Made by a program: the position numbers and the translations under genes. A stretch of DNA of 64,000 bases from Streptomyces pseudovenezuelae (GTDB taxonomy: Bacteria > Actinomycetota > Actinomycetes > Streptomycetales > Streptomycetaceae): the NCBI RefSeq assembly GCF_029892565.1, contig NZ_JARXVH010000027.1, forward strand, positions 32,700-96,699, written 5' to 3'. Numbering within the stretch: position 1 is the first letter of the stretch; the number at the start of each line of letters is the position of its first letter. The notes under the pieces were generated by a model that made no database searches, was not told where the DNA came from, and saw only the letters and a list, made by a program, of their open reading frames with translations. Of the stretch, positions 42,393 to 51,524 are shown one piece after another.

Positions 42393-45300
42393 ATGGCGGG
42401 ACGGGGCCCGCGCACCGGGGGCGGACGCCGGCCGCCGGACGGCACGAGGGCGGCACGGCACCTGACCCACGAGGAGGAGCCGACGCCGGGTGGCGACGAC
42501 TCCCTGATCCGCGTCCGCGACCTCGCCGGACGCCCCCGTGGCACCGGCTTCATGGCCGACCACCACGGCACCGTGATCACCAGCCACGAAGCGGTCGACG
42601 GCCTGCCCCGGCTGATCCTGTACGCCGCCGGCGACCGCAGTTGCCTGGTGACAGCCGACGCGGTGACCGCGCTGCCCGACCTGAACCTGGCCCTGGTCCG
42701 CACCGAGGGCCTCGGCGTGGACCCGTTGCCGGTCAGCGTCCGGGACGACATCGAGACGGGCGCGTACGTCCGCATCGCCGCCGGCTGCTGGCGCGAGGCG
42801 CGGGTGCTGGGCACGACGTCGGTGACGTACACCGCGACCGACCGCTTCCATCTCCTCGACGGCACCCTGGAGTTGGCCATCGGCACCGCGGGCCGGGACG
42901 CGCTGCGGCTGGGCGGCGGCGCGGCCGGGGGACCGGTCCTCGACCCCGCGACCGGCGCCGTGATCGGCGTCCTCGGCACCGCCCTGCACAACGGCCACCG
43001 CGACGCCGGCTTCGCCGTGCCCCTGCGCCCCGTGGCCGGCCCGCTCGCCGACCTGCTCGCCGAGAACGCGGCCACCGTGCCGGCCTACGGTGCCGACCTC
43101 AACCTGGCCGGCGTCCTGGAACTGACGGCCACCTCGGTAGGCCAGGACGGCCCACCGGGCGCCCTCGCCGGATACGTCGGCCGCGCGGACACCGACGCCC
43201 TCGGCTCGGTGGAACCGGTCGAACGGGCCGCCAGGGCAAGGGAGTTCGCCGCCTTCGCCCAGGGCCCGGCCGCCGTCCTCGCCCTCGTCGGAGCACCGGG
43301 CAGCGGCCGTACGACAGAACTCGCGACCCTCGCCGCCCGCCGCCACCGTGCCTCTGAACCGGCCCCCACGCTGTGGCTCCGCGGGGCCGACCTGCACGAC
43401 GAGGACATGTCGCTCGCGGACGCGGTGACGCGGGCGCTGGCTCGGGCGGGGCGGATCGTGGCGGCGTCGGGGGCGGGAGCCTTCGGGGGTGTGGGAGGCG
43501 ACCTCGGCGACATCACACCGCACCGTCTGGCCCACGTCGCCCGCGCGGCGGGCCGACCCCTGCTGCTCCTGCTCGACGGCCCCGAGGAGATGCCGTCCGT
43601 GCTGGCGCACCGGCTGCGGGAGTGGACGACGGGGACGTCGGAGTGGCTGGGGGAGACCGGGGCGCGGCTGGTGGTGGCGTGTCGGGCGGAGTACTGGGAG
43701 GGGGCCGGGGCGGAGTTTCGGGGGGAGGTGTTGCATCGGGGGGCGTCACGCGGTGGGTTCGGCGGGGTTGCCGGGGGCGATGAGGGCGCCGGGGGTGAGG
43801 CTCCGCGACGGCCGTCGGTCCGCGTGCAGCCCGACGACCTCACCGCCGATGACTCCGCCGCCGACGAGAGCCCACGGCGGCTGCCCGCCTGCGTTCACCT
43901 CGACGACCTCACCCCCGACGAGGCCCGCCGAGCCCGCGCCCGTTACGGCATCCCGGAAGGTGTCCTGGACGAGCCCGACGCCCGGCACCCCCTCACCCTC
44001 CGCCTGCTCTCAGAAGTGCGCGCCGCCCTCCCCGACGCCCCGCACGCACGCGTGGATCGCGACGAGGTCTTCTCGGCCTACCTGGACCTGATGTGCCTGC
44101 GCATCGCCGTCCGCCTGGCCGCAGAGAACGGCCTGCGCGGCACCGCCGTACGCCGACTCGCCGCCAAGGTCTCCGGGCAGGTGCACGATGCCGCCCGGCG
44201 CAGTCTCGGGCCGGGGCAGGGGGAGTTGGACCGGGCGTCCTTCGAGGCGGTGTTCCCCTGGGGCCCGGCCCCCGCACGGCTCGGCGGTGGCACCGGCTGG
44301 GCGTCCGCCGTCCTCACCGAAGGCCTCCTCGTGCCGGCCGGCGGCGGCTACCGGTTCGCCCACGAGGAACTCGCCGACTGGATCCAGGGCATCCACCTCG
44401 ACCTGGACGAGGCCCTGCGCGCCCTGGTCCACCGCCGCCGTACCCCGCGGAACGCCCACCCCCTCCCCGTGCCGCACCACCGCATCGGCCCCGTCGTCCA
44501 GTCCCTGCTCCTCCTGGCCCGCCAGCGCGGTACGCCTCAACTGGCCCTTCGCATCGATGAGTTGACCTACGCCTTGGAGATCGACCCGCACTCCTGGTGG
44601 GCCACCGCACTCCTCACGGAGACCCTGACGCGGGTGCCGGACGCGACGCCGTACCTGGAGCCGTTGCGGTCGCTGGCGGAGCTGGTGGTGAGGATGCGGA
44701 GGGAGCACGGCAGCCGGGCCCTGACTCCCGCCTTCTGGACCGCCCTTCGCCTCACGGACGCCGATCGCTTCGACCTGCTTCGGCGGCTCGTGCTCGCCGA
44801 CGGCCCACCGCAGGACGGCAGTTCGGGCGGCGGCACAGGCAACAGCGCTACGGACATCGCCCACCGGTTCCTCGACGAGGCCTCCCGGCTGCTCGCCGCC
44901 GACCCCACCGCCGTACAACCGCTTCTCACCCTCTGGTTCGACGACGACCGGCCGTTGCCCGCGACCCCGCACGCGACCGTCTCCAAGGCCGCGCAGGCGC
45001 TGCTGCACACGCACCGGCATCTCGCGCTGGACGACCTGGCCGAGGTGCTCGTCGAGAGTGCGCACCGGCGGGCGGACGAGTTGCTCGCCGTGCTGGCGGA
45101 GGACGAGCCGTCGGCGGTGTGCCGGGCGGTGGACCGGTGGGCGCACGACGAGCGGCCGTCCCGGCGGGTGGCGGCCATCGCCTACGGGCTGCGGGCCGCC
45201 CCGCACGTACGCTCGGCGGCCGACCGTGAACTCCTGCGCTACGCGGCCCAGTTCCTCCTCGCCCGCCCCGCCGACTGCACCCTGCACGGCGGCGCCCTCG

Positions 45301-46055
45301 CCCTCCTCGTCCGCGATCCACGCACGCGTGCCCGTCATCTCCCGCAGGCCTTGCGGCACTTCGCGGCCGGCGACCCGCACTTCCCGCCGAACGCGCTGAT
45401 CGCCGCCCTCACCACCCACCCCGAGCCGGTCCTGGACGCCTTCCGGGAACGGTTGCGCCGCGCGGACGCAGGACACGCGCTGCGCACCCTCGCCGACGTC
45501 ACCACGCCCCCGCTGGCCCGCCGGGTCGCCGACCTCGTCCGCGAGGCCGTCGAGCAGCGCCCGGAGACGGCCGCCGACGTGGCCGCGTACGTCGACCGGT
45601 GCCTGGACCAGGGCCCGACGGCACGGGCCGTGCTGCAGCCGCTGGTCACCGGCTTGCTGGACGGCGGCCAGGAAGGAGTGCGGGCCGCGCTGGCCGCCGT
45701 ACTCGCGGCCCCCGGTAGCCCCGCCTCCCGCCCCCTGCGCCACGAACTCCTCGAATTCCTCCTGGCGCACGAACACGCACCGGCCGTCCTGGACGCCCTG
45801 CTGCACGCCACGGCCAGGCAGGACGGCGAGGACGTCCGTGACCTCGTCCACCGCACCGGACTCCTCCTGGTGCGCACCCCGGACGGCGCGGCCCGTTTCG
45901 ACCGCGGTCTGGTCGACCTGGGCCGGCACGTCCCCGGCTTCGCGGCGCGGATGGCCGGCTGGCTGACCGACACTCCGCAGGCGTGGGCCGCCGTGGTGGG
46001 CCCGAGCACCCGCCGCATGATCGAGAACCTGTCCGGCGTCCGCGTGCCCGCCTGA
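42393..46055 (+). CDS. Trypsin-like pseudoprotease fused to STAND/NACHT-like NTPase
   Basis: A 1220-residue protein. The N-terminal ~225 residues have a trypsin-like fold (GTGFMADHHGTVITSHEAV with His65, DLNLALV with Asp96), but the serine motif GDSGGP reads GAAGGP, with Ala178 at the nucleophile position, so proteolysis is unlikely. A P-loop NTPase follows: Walker A GAPGSGRTT (300-308), Walker B LLLLLDG (Asp395) and VVACRAEYW as a sensor-like strand. The remaining ~700 residues are helical, with TPR/HEAT-like repeats. This layout (effector-like N-terminus, NTPase switch, repeat sensor) is that of STAND proteins in signalling and immunity; the function here is unknown. ATG 42393 has GGGGAGG upstream. 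A counterpart between truB and ribF exists in S. coelicolor, as I recall. Confidence 0.75.
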   Translation: MAGRGPRTGGGRRPPDGTRAARHLTHEEEPTPGGDDSLIRVRDLAGRPRGTGFMADHHGTVITSHEAVDGLPRLILYAAGDRSCLVTADAVTALPDLNLALVRTEGLGVDPLPVSVRDDIETGAYVRIAAGCWREARVLGTTSVTYTATDRFHLLDGTLELAIGTAGRDALRLGGGAAGGPVLDPATGAVIGVLGTALHNGHRDAGFAVPLRPVAGPLADLLAENAATVPAYGADLNLAGVLELTATSVGQDGPPGALAGYVGRADTDALGSVEPVERAARAREFAAFAQGPAAVLALVGAPGSGRTTELATLAARRHRASEPAPTLWLRGADLHDEDMSLADAVTRALARAGRIVAASGAGAFGGVGGDLGDITPHRLAHVARAAGRPLLLLLDGPEEMPSVLAHRLREWTTGTSEWLGETGARLVVACRAEYWEGAGAEFRGEVLHRGASRGGFGGVAGGDEGAGGEAPRRPSVRVQPDDLTADDSAADESPRRLPACVHLDDLTPDEARRARARYGIPEGVLDEPDARHPLTLRLLSEVRAALPDAPHARVDRDEVFSAYLDLMCLRIAVRLAAENGLRGTAVRRLAAKVSGQVHDAARRSLGPGQGELDRASFEAVFPWGPAPARLGGGTGWASAVLTEGLLVPAGGGYRFAHEELADWIQGIHLDLDEALRALVHRRRTPRNAHPLPVPHHRIGPVVQSLLLLARQRGTPQLALRIDELTYALEIDPHSWWATALLTETLTRVPDATPYLEPLRSLAELVVRMRREHGSRALTPAFWTALRLTDADRFDLLRRLVLADGPPQDGSSGGGTGNSATDIAHRFLDEASRLLAADPTAVQPLLTLWFDDDRPLPATPHATVSKAAQALLHTHRHLALDDLAEVLVESAHRRADELLAVLAEDEPSAVCRAVDRWAHDERPSRRVAAIAYGLRAAPHVRSAADRELLRYAAQFLLARPADCTLHGGALALLVRDPRTRARHLPQALRHFAAGDPHFPPNALIAALTTHPEPVLDAFRERLRRADAGHALRTLADVTTPPLARRVADLVREAVEQRPETAADVAAYVDRCLDQGPTARAVLQPLVTGLLDGGQEGVRAALAAVLAAPGSPASRPLRHELLEFLLAHEHAPAVLDALLHATARQDGEDVRDLVHRTGLLLVRTPDGAARFDRGLVDLGRHVPGFAARMAGWLTDTPQAWAAVVGPSTRRMIENLSGVRVPA

Positions 46056-46069
46056 GCCCGTCGCCGCGT

Positions 46070-46092
46070 GCATCGGGTCACAGCCCCGATGC
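46070..46092 (+). terminator. Hairpin between NTPase gene and ribF
   Basis: GCATCGGG (46070-46077) pairs with CCCGATGC (46085-46092) over a 7-base loop, 14 bases after the NTPase stop. ribF then has about 88 bases for its own promoter. Confidence 0.5.
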
Positions 46093-46180
46093 CGATGCGG
46101 GCGGGCGGCGCCCGGCATGGCACCCTTAGACCTGCGTAACAGGTCGGTAGATACGGACACGGGTTCGAGGAGCGGTCACA

Positions 46181-47128
46181 GTGCAGCGCTGGCGTGGCTT
46201 GGCGGACATCCCCGAGGACTGGGGGCGCAGCGTCGTCACCATCGGTTCCTACGACGGGGTCCACCGCGGGCACCAGCTGATCATCCGGCATGCCGTGGAA
46301 CGCGCCCGAGAGCTGGGCGTCCCCTCCGTCGTCGTCACCTTCGACCCGCACCCCAGCGAGGTCGTCCGTCCCGGCAGCCACCCCCCGCTGCTCGCCCCGC
46401 ACCACCGCCGCGCCGAACTCATGGCCGAGCTGGGCGTGGACGAGCTGCTGATCCTCCCCTTCACCACGGAGTTCTCGAAACTCACGCCGGCCGACTTCGT
46501 CGTCAAGGTCCTGGTCGACAAGCTGCACGCCAAGGCGGTCGTCGAGGGCCCCAACTTCCGCTTCGGCCACAAGGCCGCCGGAAACGTCGAGTTCCTGATC
46601 GAGCAGGGCAAGGTCTACGACTTCGAGGTCGAGGTCGTCGACCTGTACGTGACCGGTGACGCGGGCGGCGGCGAGCCCTTCTCCTCCACCCTGACCCGGC
46701 GCCTGGTGGCCGAGGGCGACGTCGAGGGCGCCGCCGAGATCCTGGGCCGACCGCACCGGGTGGAGGGCGTGGTCGTGCGCGGCGCCCAGCGAGGCCGCGA
46801 GCTCGGCTTCCCCACAGCCAACGTCGAGACGCTCCCGCACACCGCCATCCCCGCCGACGGCGTCTACGCCGGCTGGCTGCACACCCAGGGCGAGGCGATG
46901 CCGGCCGCGATCTCCGTCGGCACGAACCCGCAGTTCGACGGCACCGAGCGCACGGTGGAGGCGTACGCCATCGACCGCGTGGGCCTCGACCTGTACGGCC
47001 TGCACGTCGCCGTGGACTTCCTCGCCTTCGTCCGCGGCCAGGCGAAGTTCGCGTCCCTGGAAGCGCTCCTTGAGCAGATGGCTGAGGACGTGAAGCGGTG
47101 CCGGGAGCTGATCTCGGCGGCGGAGTAG
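46181..47128 (+). CDS. ribF: Bifunctional riboflavin kinase/FAD synthetase
   Basis: A 315-residue enzyme making FMN from riboflavin and FAD from FMN. The N-terminal nucleotidyltransferase domain (VTIGSYDGVHRGHQLII, residues ~16-32; VTFDPHPSEVV) and the C-terminal kinase domain (RGRELGFPTANV, GVYAGWL, LYGLHVAVDFLAFVRGQAKF) are both complete. GTG start behind GAGGAG. It ends the translation cluster and supplies the flavins used by, for example, the ApbE operon at 29489-32819. Confidence 0.95.
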   Translation: MQRWRGLADIPEDWGRSVVTIGSYDGVHRGHQLIIRHAVERARELGVPSVVVTFDPHPSEVVRPGSHPPLLAPHHRRAELMAELGVDELLILPFTTEFSKLTPADFVVKVLVDKLHAKAVVEGPNFRFGHKAAGNVEFLIEQGKVYDFEVEVVDLYVTGDAGGGEPFSSTLTRRLVAEGDVEGAAEILGRPHRVEGVVVRGAQRGRELGFPTANVETLPHTAIPADGVYAGWLHTQGEAMPAAISVGTNPQFDGTERTVEAYAIDRVGLDLYGLHVAVDFLAFVRGQAKFASLEALLEQMAEDVKRCRELISAAE

Positions 47129-47151
47129 TCGTCGTCCTGGTCGTTCCGGAA

Positions 47152-47196
47152 ACGAAAGGGCGGCCGGTGTCATTGAGACACCGGCCGCCCTTTCGT
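47152..47196. terminator. Bidirectional terminator between ribF and EspI-like gene
   Basis: A 20-bp perfect stem (ACGAAAGGGCGGCCGGTGTC and its complement) with loop ATTGA, between the convergent ribF and giant ParA-like genes. The CCCTTTCGT arm gives partial U/A-tracts on both strands. Confidence 0.85.
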
Positions 47197-47210
47197 TCGT
47201 CCGTGCGGGC

Positions 47211-50200
47211 CTACTCCTGCTGCCCCTCCGGTTGCTGCGGCTGCTGCGGGTAGCCGTAACCGGGCTGCTGCGGATACGGCTGTTGCTGTTGCTGCGGCGG
47301 GTAGGGCTGGCCGGGCTGCGGGTAGGGCTGACCGGGCTGAGCGTACGGCTGACCGGGCTGGGGCGCCTGCGGCTGCTGGGGCTGGGGCTGTTGCGGATAC
47401 GGACCCGGCTGCTGCCCCGGGTAGGGCGGCTGCCCCTGCTGCGGGTACGGCTGTCCCTGCGGCGGGTACGGCTGTTCTTGCTGCGGATACGGCTGTCCCT
47501 GAGCCTGCTGCTGTCCCGGCATCGGCGGGGCCGCGACTGGCGGCGGGTTCCCGTCGCTCGTCCACAGGCCGTGTGCCTGCTGGTGGCGTACGAAGTCCTC
47601 GGCGACCATCGCCGCGAGGTTGAAGTACGACTCGCGCACCTTCGGCCGCATCATGTCGAGGTCGACCTCGGCACCGGCGGCGAGATGCTCGTCGAAGGGC
47701 ACGACCACGACACCGCGGCAGCGCGTCTCGAAGTGGCTGACGATGTCGTCGACGTTGATCATCTTGCCGGTCTCGCGCACACCGGAGATGACGGTGATGG
47801 ACCGCGACACGAGGTCCGCGTACCCGTGCGCCGACAGCCAGTCCAGCGTCGTACTGGCGCTGCTCGCCCCGTCCACCGACGGCGTCGAGATGATGATGAG
47901 CTGGTCGGCGAGGTCGAGCACACCGCGCATGGCGCTGTAGAGCAGACCCGTACCGGAGTCGGTGAGGATGACCGGGTACTGCTTGCCCAGCACGTCGATC
48001 GCGCGCCGGTAGTCCTCGTTGTTGAAGGTGGTCGACACGGCCGGGTCGACGTCGTTGGCGATGATCTCCAGCCCGGACGACGCCTGGGACGTGAACCGCC
48101 GGATGTCCATATAGGAGTTGAGGTACGGGATCGCCTGGACGAGGTCACGGATGGTGGCCCCGGTCTCCCGCCGAACCCGACGGCCGAGCGTACCGGCGTC
48201 CGGGTTGGCGTCGATGGCGAGGATCTTGTCCTGCCGCTCGGTGGCGAGCGTCGAGCCGAGCGCGGTGGTGGTCGTGGTCTTGCCGACCCCGCCCTTGAGG
48301 CTGATGACGGCGATCCGGTAGCAGGACAGCACGGGCGTCCGGATCAGCTCCAACTTCCGCTGCCGCTCGGCCTCTTCCTTCTTCCCCCCGATCTTGAACC
48401 GCGACGGCGCGGCCCCCGGCCGACCGCTCTTCGCCTTCTGCTTCTTGTTGTTGAGCAGTCGGTCCGAGGACAGCTCCACGGCGGCGGTGTAACCCAGCGG
48501 TGCGGCCCCGGGGTTGGTCATCTGCCGCTGGTCGTGCTGCATGGGCTGCGGCCAGGCGGCGCCGGCGCGGGGGTCTACGGGGGGTTGCTGGGGCTGCTGC
48601 GGTGCGTGCGGGGGCTGCGGCGCAGCGGGCTGCTGCGCGTGCGGGTCCTGGGGAGTGTGCGGCGCCTGCGGGTGTTGGGGCGCGGGGGCGTGAGGAGCCT
48701 GCGGGAACTGGGGGTTCTGCGGGGGCTGCACGCCCTGCGGGGCTTGGGGGTTGGGCTGCGGGTGAGCCTGTGGCTGGGGGTGCGGCGGGACGCCGGGCTG
48801 TGGCTGCGCTTGGGGCGCGGGCGGCTGAGGGAAGCCGTAACCGCCAGGGGTGTTGGGCGCCGGAGGCTGCGGGAAGCCGTAGCCGCTCGGGTGCGCGTCC
48901 GCGGGGGCCTGCGGTGCTGCGGGCGTCGGTGCGGGTGCGCCTGGGTGCGGGAAGCCGTAGCCGTTCGGCGGGGGTGCGTCGGCCGGAGCCTGCGGTGCCG
49001 TGGGGGCGGGCGGCGTGTTGGGAGCCGGGGGCTGCGGGAAGCCGTAACCGCTCGGTCCGTTGGGGGTGTTGGGTGCCGGCGGTTGCGGGAAGCCGTAACC
49101 GTTCGGCGGGGGTGCGTCGGCCGGGGCCTGCGGTGTGGTGGGCGCAGGCTGGGCGGCCGGTGCAGGGGCGCCGGGGTGCGGGAAGCCGTAGCCGCCGGGG
49201 GAGTTGGGGGCGGGTGGGGCCGGCTGGGGGAAGCCCTGGCCGGTCGGCTGCTGGGCCGGGGGCTGTCGCGGCGGCTGGTTCCAGGCCGCGGGGGCGGGCT
49301 GCGGGGCCTGCGGCTGGAACGGCGGCACCGGCGGCTGCGCCTGCGCGGCGGCCGGCTCCGGCTGCGCGGGCGCGACCGGCTCGGGCTGCTGCGGCTGGGG
49401 CTGCGCGGGCCATTCGGCCGCCGGTGCGGGCGCGGCGTGTTGGTACGACGGCGGCAACGGCGGCAGCCCGCTCTGCGGCGCCTGCGGGGGAGTCCAGACG
49501 GGGGGCGCGGTCGGCGGAACGTCCTGGGGCTGGGGGGAGTCGGAGGGGCTGGGGACGGCGTCCTGGGGCTCTTCTGCGGCCTGGGGAGCGTCGCCTTGCG
49601 GCTCCTCGTCCCGGTGAGTGTCGTCCTGCGGCTCGTCGTGCTGGGGGAGGGCGCCTGTGGGTTCGGCGTGTCCGTCCACGACGTTCTCGTCATCGGCGTC
49701 ATCGGCGTCATCGGCTTCCTCGTCCACGAGGTCTTCGCCTACGACGTTCTCGGTCACCGAGTCTTCGGCGACCGCATCCTCGGCCACCGAGTCCGAGAGT
49801 TCGGCGTCGGCAGGCGCGGTGTCCTGAGATCCGGCCTCCTCCGGCTCGGCCTCAGCCTCCGGCGCAACCTCGGTCTCGGTCTCCGCCTCAGCCTCCGGCG
49901 CGACCTCGGTCTCGACGTCGACGTCAGCCTCCGGAGCGACCTCCGCGTCCGCGTCCGCCTCCGGCTCGACCGCTACCTCAGCCTCCGCATCGGTCTCCGC
50001 CTCGGCGTCAGTCGCCTCCGCTTCCTCCGGCTCAACTGCCGAAGGAAGCGTGGCCTCGGGCTCGTCCTGTCCGTCGGTCGCCACGACCTCACCGGCACCC
50101 TCCGCCTCCTTGGCGGAGCCACCGTCACCCTGCTCCTCGGCAGCAGCGGCAGCCCGCTCCGCGAACTCCCGCTTCAGGGCGACGGGCGAGATGCGCATGG

Positions 50201-51065
50201 TCGCGCCGCTCTCCAGATCACCGTTCGCGGACTCCTCCCCGGAAAGCGAGGTCACACCGGAAGGACCCGAAGGCGACTGGAACCCGACAACAGGCATGTT
50301 CGGCACGCCCGTTGGAGAAGCGCCGTCCGCGACCGGAGCCGGAGCCGGAGCGGCCGCCGGGGCCGGAGGCGCAGCGGGCGCAGGCCCCGGCACCGACTGT
50401 GACCCCTGCGGCTCGAACCCGCTCCCCGCCGGAAGCCTGGGCACCGCTCCCGGCCCACCAACTGCCGGCACGGCCGGCGGCGTGACGGGCGGCGCGAAGG
50501 GAGCCCCCGGCGCAGACGCAGGAGGCGCGGGGGGAGTGAAGGCACCCCCGGGCGCGGGCGCGGGAGGCGCAGGAGGCGTAAACGGAGCACCGGGCGCAGG
50601 CGGCGCGGGCGGTGTGAACGGAGCACCGGGAGCCGGAGCCGGATTGGACGCCGGACCGCCACCGGCAGGCTTGGGCGGCTGCGGAAGCGAGTGAGCCGGC
50701 GGAGTCAGTCCCGGCAGAGCCGAGAAGTCCGTAGGAGAGAGGCCGGCGGCCGGCGCACCGGAGTTCCCCGGTCGTCCAGGTACTTGCCCGGGCCCCTGAC
50801 CAGGCACGTGCTCCGGCCTCTGACCGGAACCCTGCCCCTGCCCAGGACCCTGCCCCGCACCCTGACCCTGCTCAGCCCCCTGCGCCTCTTGGGAACTCGA
50901 TCCTGATCCCGATCCTGACCCCCCGGCCGCGTTCTGCGTGTACCAGGCGGGCGGCGCGTAATCGATGGTGAACTCGCCGGTCGTCTCGACAGAGGTCTCC
51001 GCGTCGGGCTGGTCTTCGCCGGGTGTGGCCCAGCCCCCGCGGATCCCGTCCCGATCGCTGCTCAC
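47211..51065 (-). CDS. EspI-like giant protein with MinD/ParA ATPase domain
   Basis: A 1284-residue protein. Residues ~1-270 are Pro/Ala/Gly/Gln-rich, ~275-470 strongly acidic (EAEAETETEVAPE-type repeats), and ~500-890 are again Pro/Gln/Ala-rich with six copies of GYGFP[H/Q]P. A basic patch (NNKKQKAKSGRPGAAPSRFKIGGKKEEAERQRK) precedes the ATPase domain: VISLKGGVGKTTTT (Walker A 924-931), ILAIDANPDAGTLGRRV, LTDSGTGLLYSAM and VSGVRETGKMINVDDIV. A Pro/Gln/Tyr-rich tail of ~120 residues ends the chain. The layout matches the EspI/Rv3876-type ATPases linked to type VII secretion. No secretion core genes are in the window. The role is unknown; anchoring or positioning at the membrane is plausible. 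Confidence 0.82.
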   Translation of the reverse strand: MSSDRDGIRGGWATPGEDQPDAETSVETTGEFTIDYAPPAWYTQNAAGGSGSGSGSSSQEAQGAEQGQGAGQGPGQGQGSGQRPEHVPGQGPGQVPGRPGNSGAPAAGLSPTDFSALPGLTPPAHSLPQPPKPAGGGPASNPAPAPGAPFTPPAPPAPGAPFTPPAPPAPAPGGAFTPPAPPASAPGAPFAPPVTPPAVPAVGGPGAVPRLPAGSGFEPQGSQSVPGPAPAAPPAPAAAPAPAPVADGASPTGVPNMPVVGFQSPSGPSGVTSLSGEESANGDLESGATMRISPVALKREFAERAAAAAEEQGDGGSAKEAEGAGEVVATDGQDEPEATLPSAVEPEEAEATDAEAETDAEAEVAVEPEADADAEVAPEADVDVETEVAPEAEAETETEVAPEAEAEPEEAGSQDTAPADAELSDSVAEDAVAEDSVTENVVGEDLVDEEADDADDADDENVVDGHAEPTGALPQHDEPQDDTHRDEEPQGDAPQAAEEPQDAVPSPSDSPQPQDVPPTAPPVWTPPQAPQSGLPPLPPSYQHAAPAPAAEWPAQPQPQQPEPVAPAQPEPAAAQAQPPVPPFQPQAPQPAPAAWNQPPRQPPAQQPTGQGFPQPAPPAPNSPGGYGFPHPGAPAPAAQPAPTTPQAPADAPPPNGYGFPQPPAPNTPNGPSGYGFPQPPAPNTPPAPTAPQAPADAPPPNGYGFPHPGAPAPTPAAPQAPADAHPSGYGFPQPPAPNTPGGYGFPQPPAPQAQPQPGVPPHPQPQAHPQPNPQAPQGVQPPQNPQFPQAPHAPAPQHPQAPHTPQDPHAQQPAAPQPPHAPQQPQQPPVDPRAGAAWPQPMQHDQRQMTNPGAAPLGYTAAVELSSDRLLNNKKQKAKSGRPGAAPSRFKIGGKKEEAERQRKLELIRTPVLSCYRIAVISLKGGVGKTTTTTALGSTLATERQDKILAIDANPDAGTLGRRVRRETGATIRDLVQAIPYLNSYMDIRRFTSQASSGLEIIANDVDPAVSTTFNNEDYRRAIDVLGKQYPVILTDSGTGLLYSAMRGVLDLADQLIIISTPSVDGASSASTTLDWLSAHGYADLVSRSITVISGVRETGKMINVDDIVSHFETRCRGVVVVPFDEHLAAGAEVDLDMMRPKVRESYFNLAAMVAEDFVRHQQAHGLWTSDGNPPPVAAPPMPGQQQAQGQPYPQQEQPYPPQGQPYPQQGQPPYPGQQPGPYPQQPQPQQPQAPQPGQPYAQPGQPYPQPGQPYPPQQQQQPYPQQPGYGYPQQPQQPEGQQE

Positions 51066-51524
51066 AATTCCTCCTGATGTGGTCGAGCACCCTCATGCCG
51101 TGCCGGGGCGACCATCGCTTGTCGTCCTTACGTTGTCCGAGGTAGTCCGATCCACCGGCTCTCCCCCTGGGACACCACCGCCCGGTCCACGGGTTATGGC
51201 GACGCGCCCCCTCCCAGCCTAATCACCAGGGGCCCCACCTCGGCAGGCCCGTCCACCCCTGAGCGCCTTCCCGGCGCGTCACAACCGGCCCGGAAGCGCC
51301 GTACCCAGCTGCCGTATCGGTGAACAAACCGGGCGTAATCCGTGAACGTGCCGGACAGGAATCGACACCGAGGCGGCCGCGCTTACACCCGAAGAGGCGT
51401 TCCCTGCAAGGGTGTTGGGGAAACGGCGTCCCACCCCACGCCACCCTCCCCACCAGGCGACGGGCATAGTGGTGGCCGCTCCGACCACCCCCCGACGGAA
51501 TCTGACCGAAAAGGACCTCTTCGC
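51066..51524. other. Divergent promoter region without visible gene
   Basis: The 459 bases between the EspI-like gene and the beta-propeller gene hold the two divergent promoters. I see no convincing coding sequence, hairpin or repeat; CATAGT at 51465-51470 could be a -10 element for the plus-strand gene, without a clear -35. Confidence 0.4.

Noticed and set aside
44010..46160. 716-codon open frame opposite the STAND NTPase gene
   Set aside because: Antisense of a protein with clear P-loop motifs; Gly/Val/Arg-rich with no motifs of its own.
47232..50402. 1056-codon open frame opposite the EspI-like gene
   Set aside because: Antisense shadow made of Arg/Leu/Gly repeats; no start signal and no recognisable fold.
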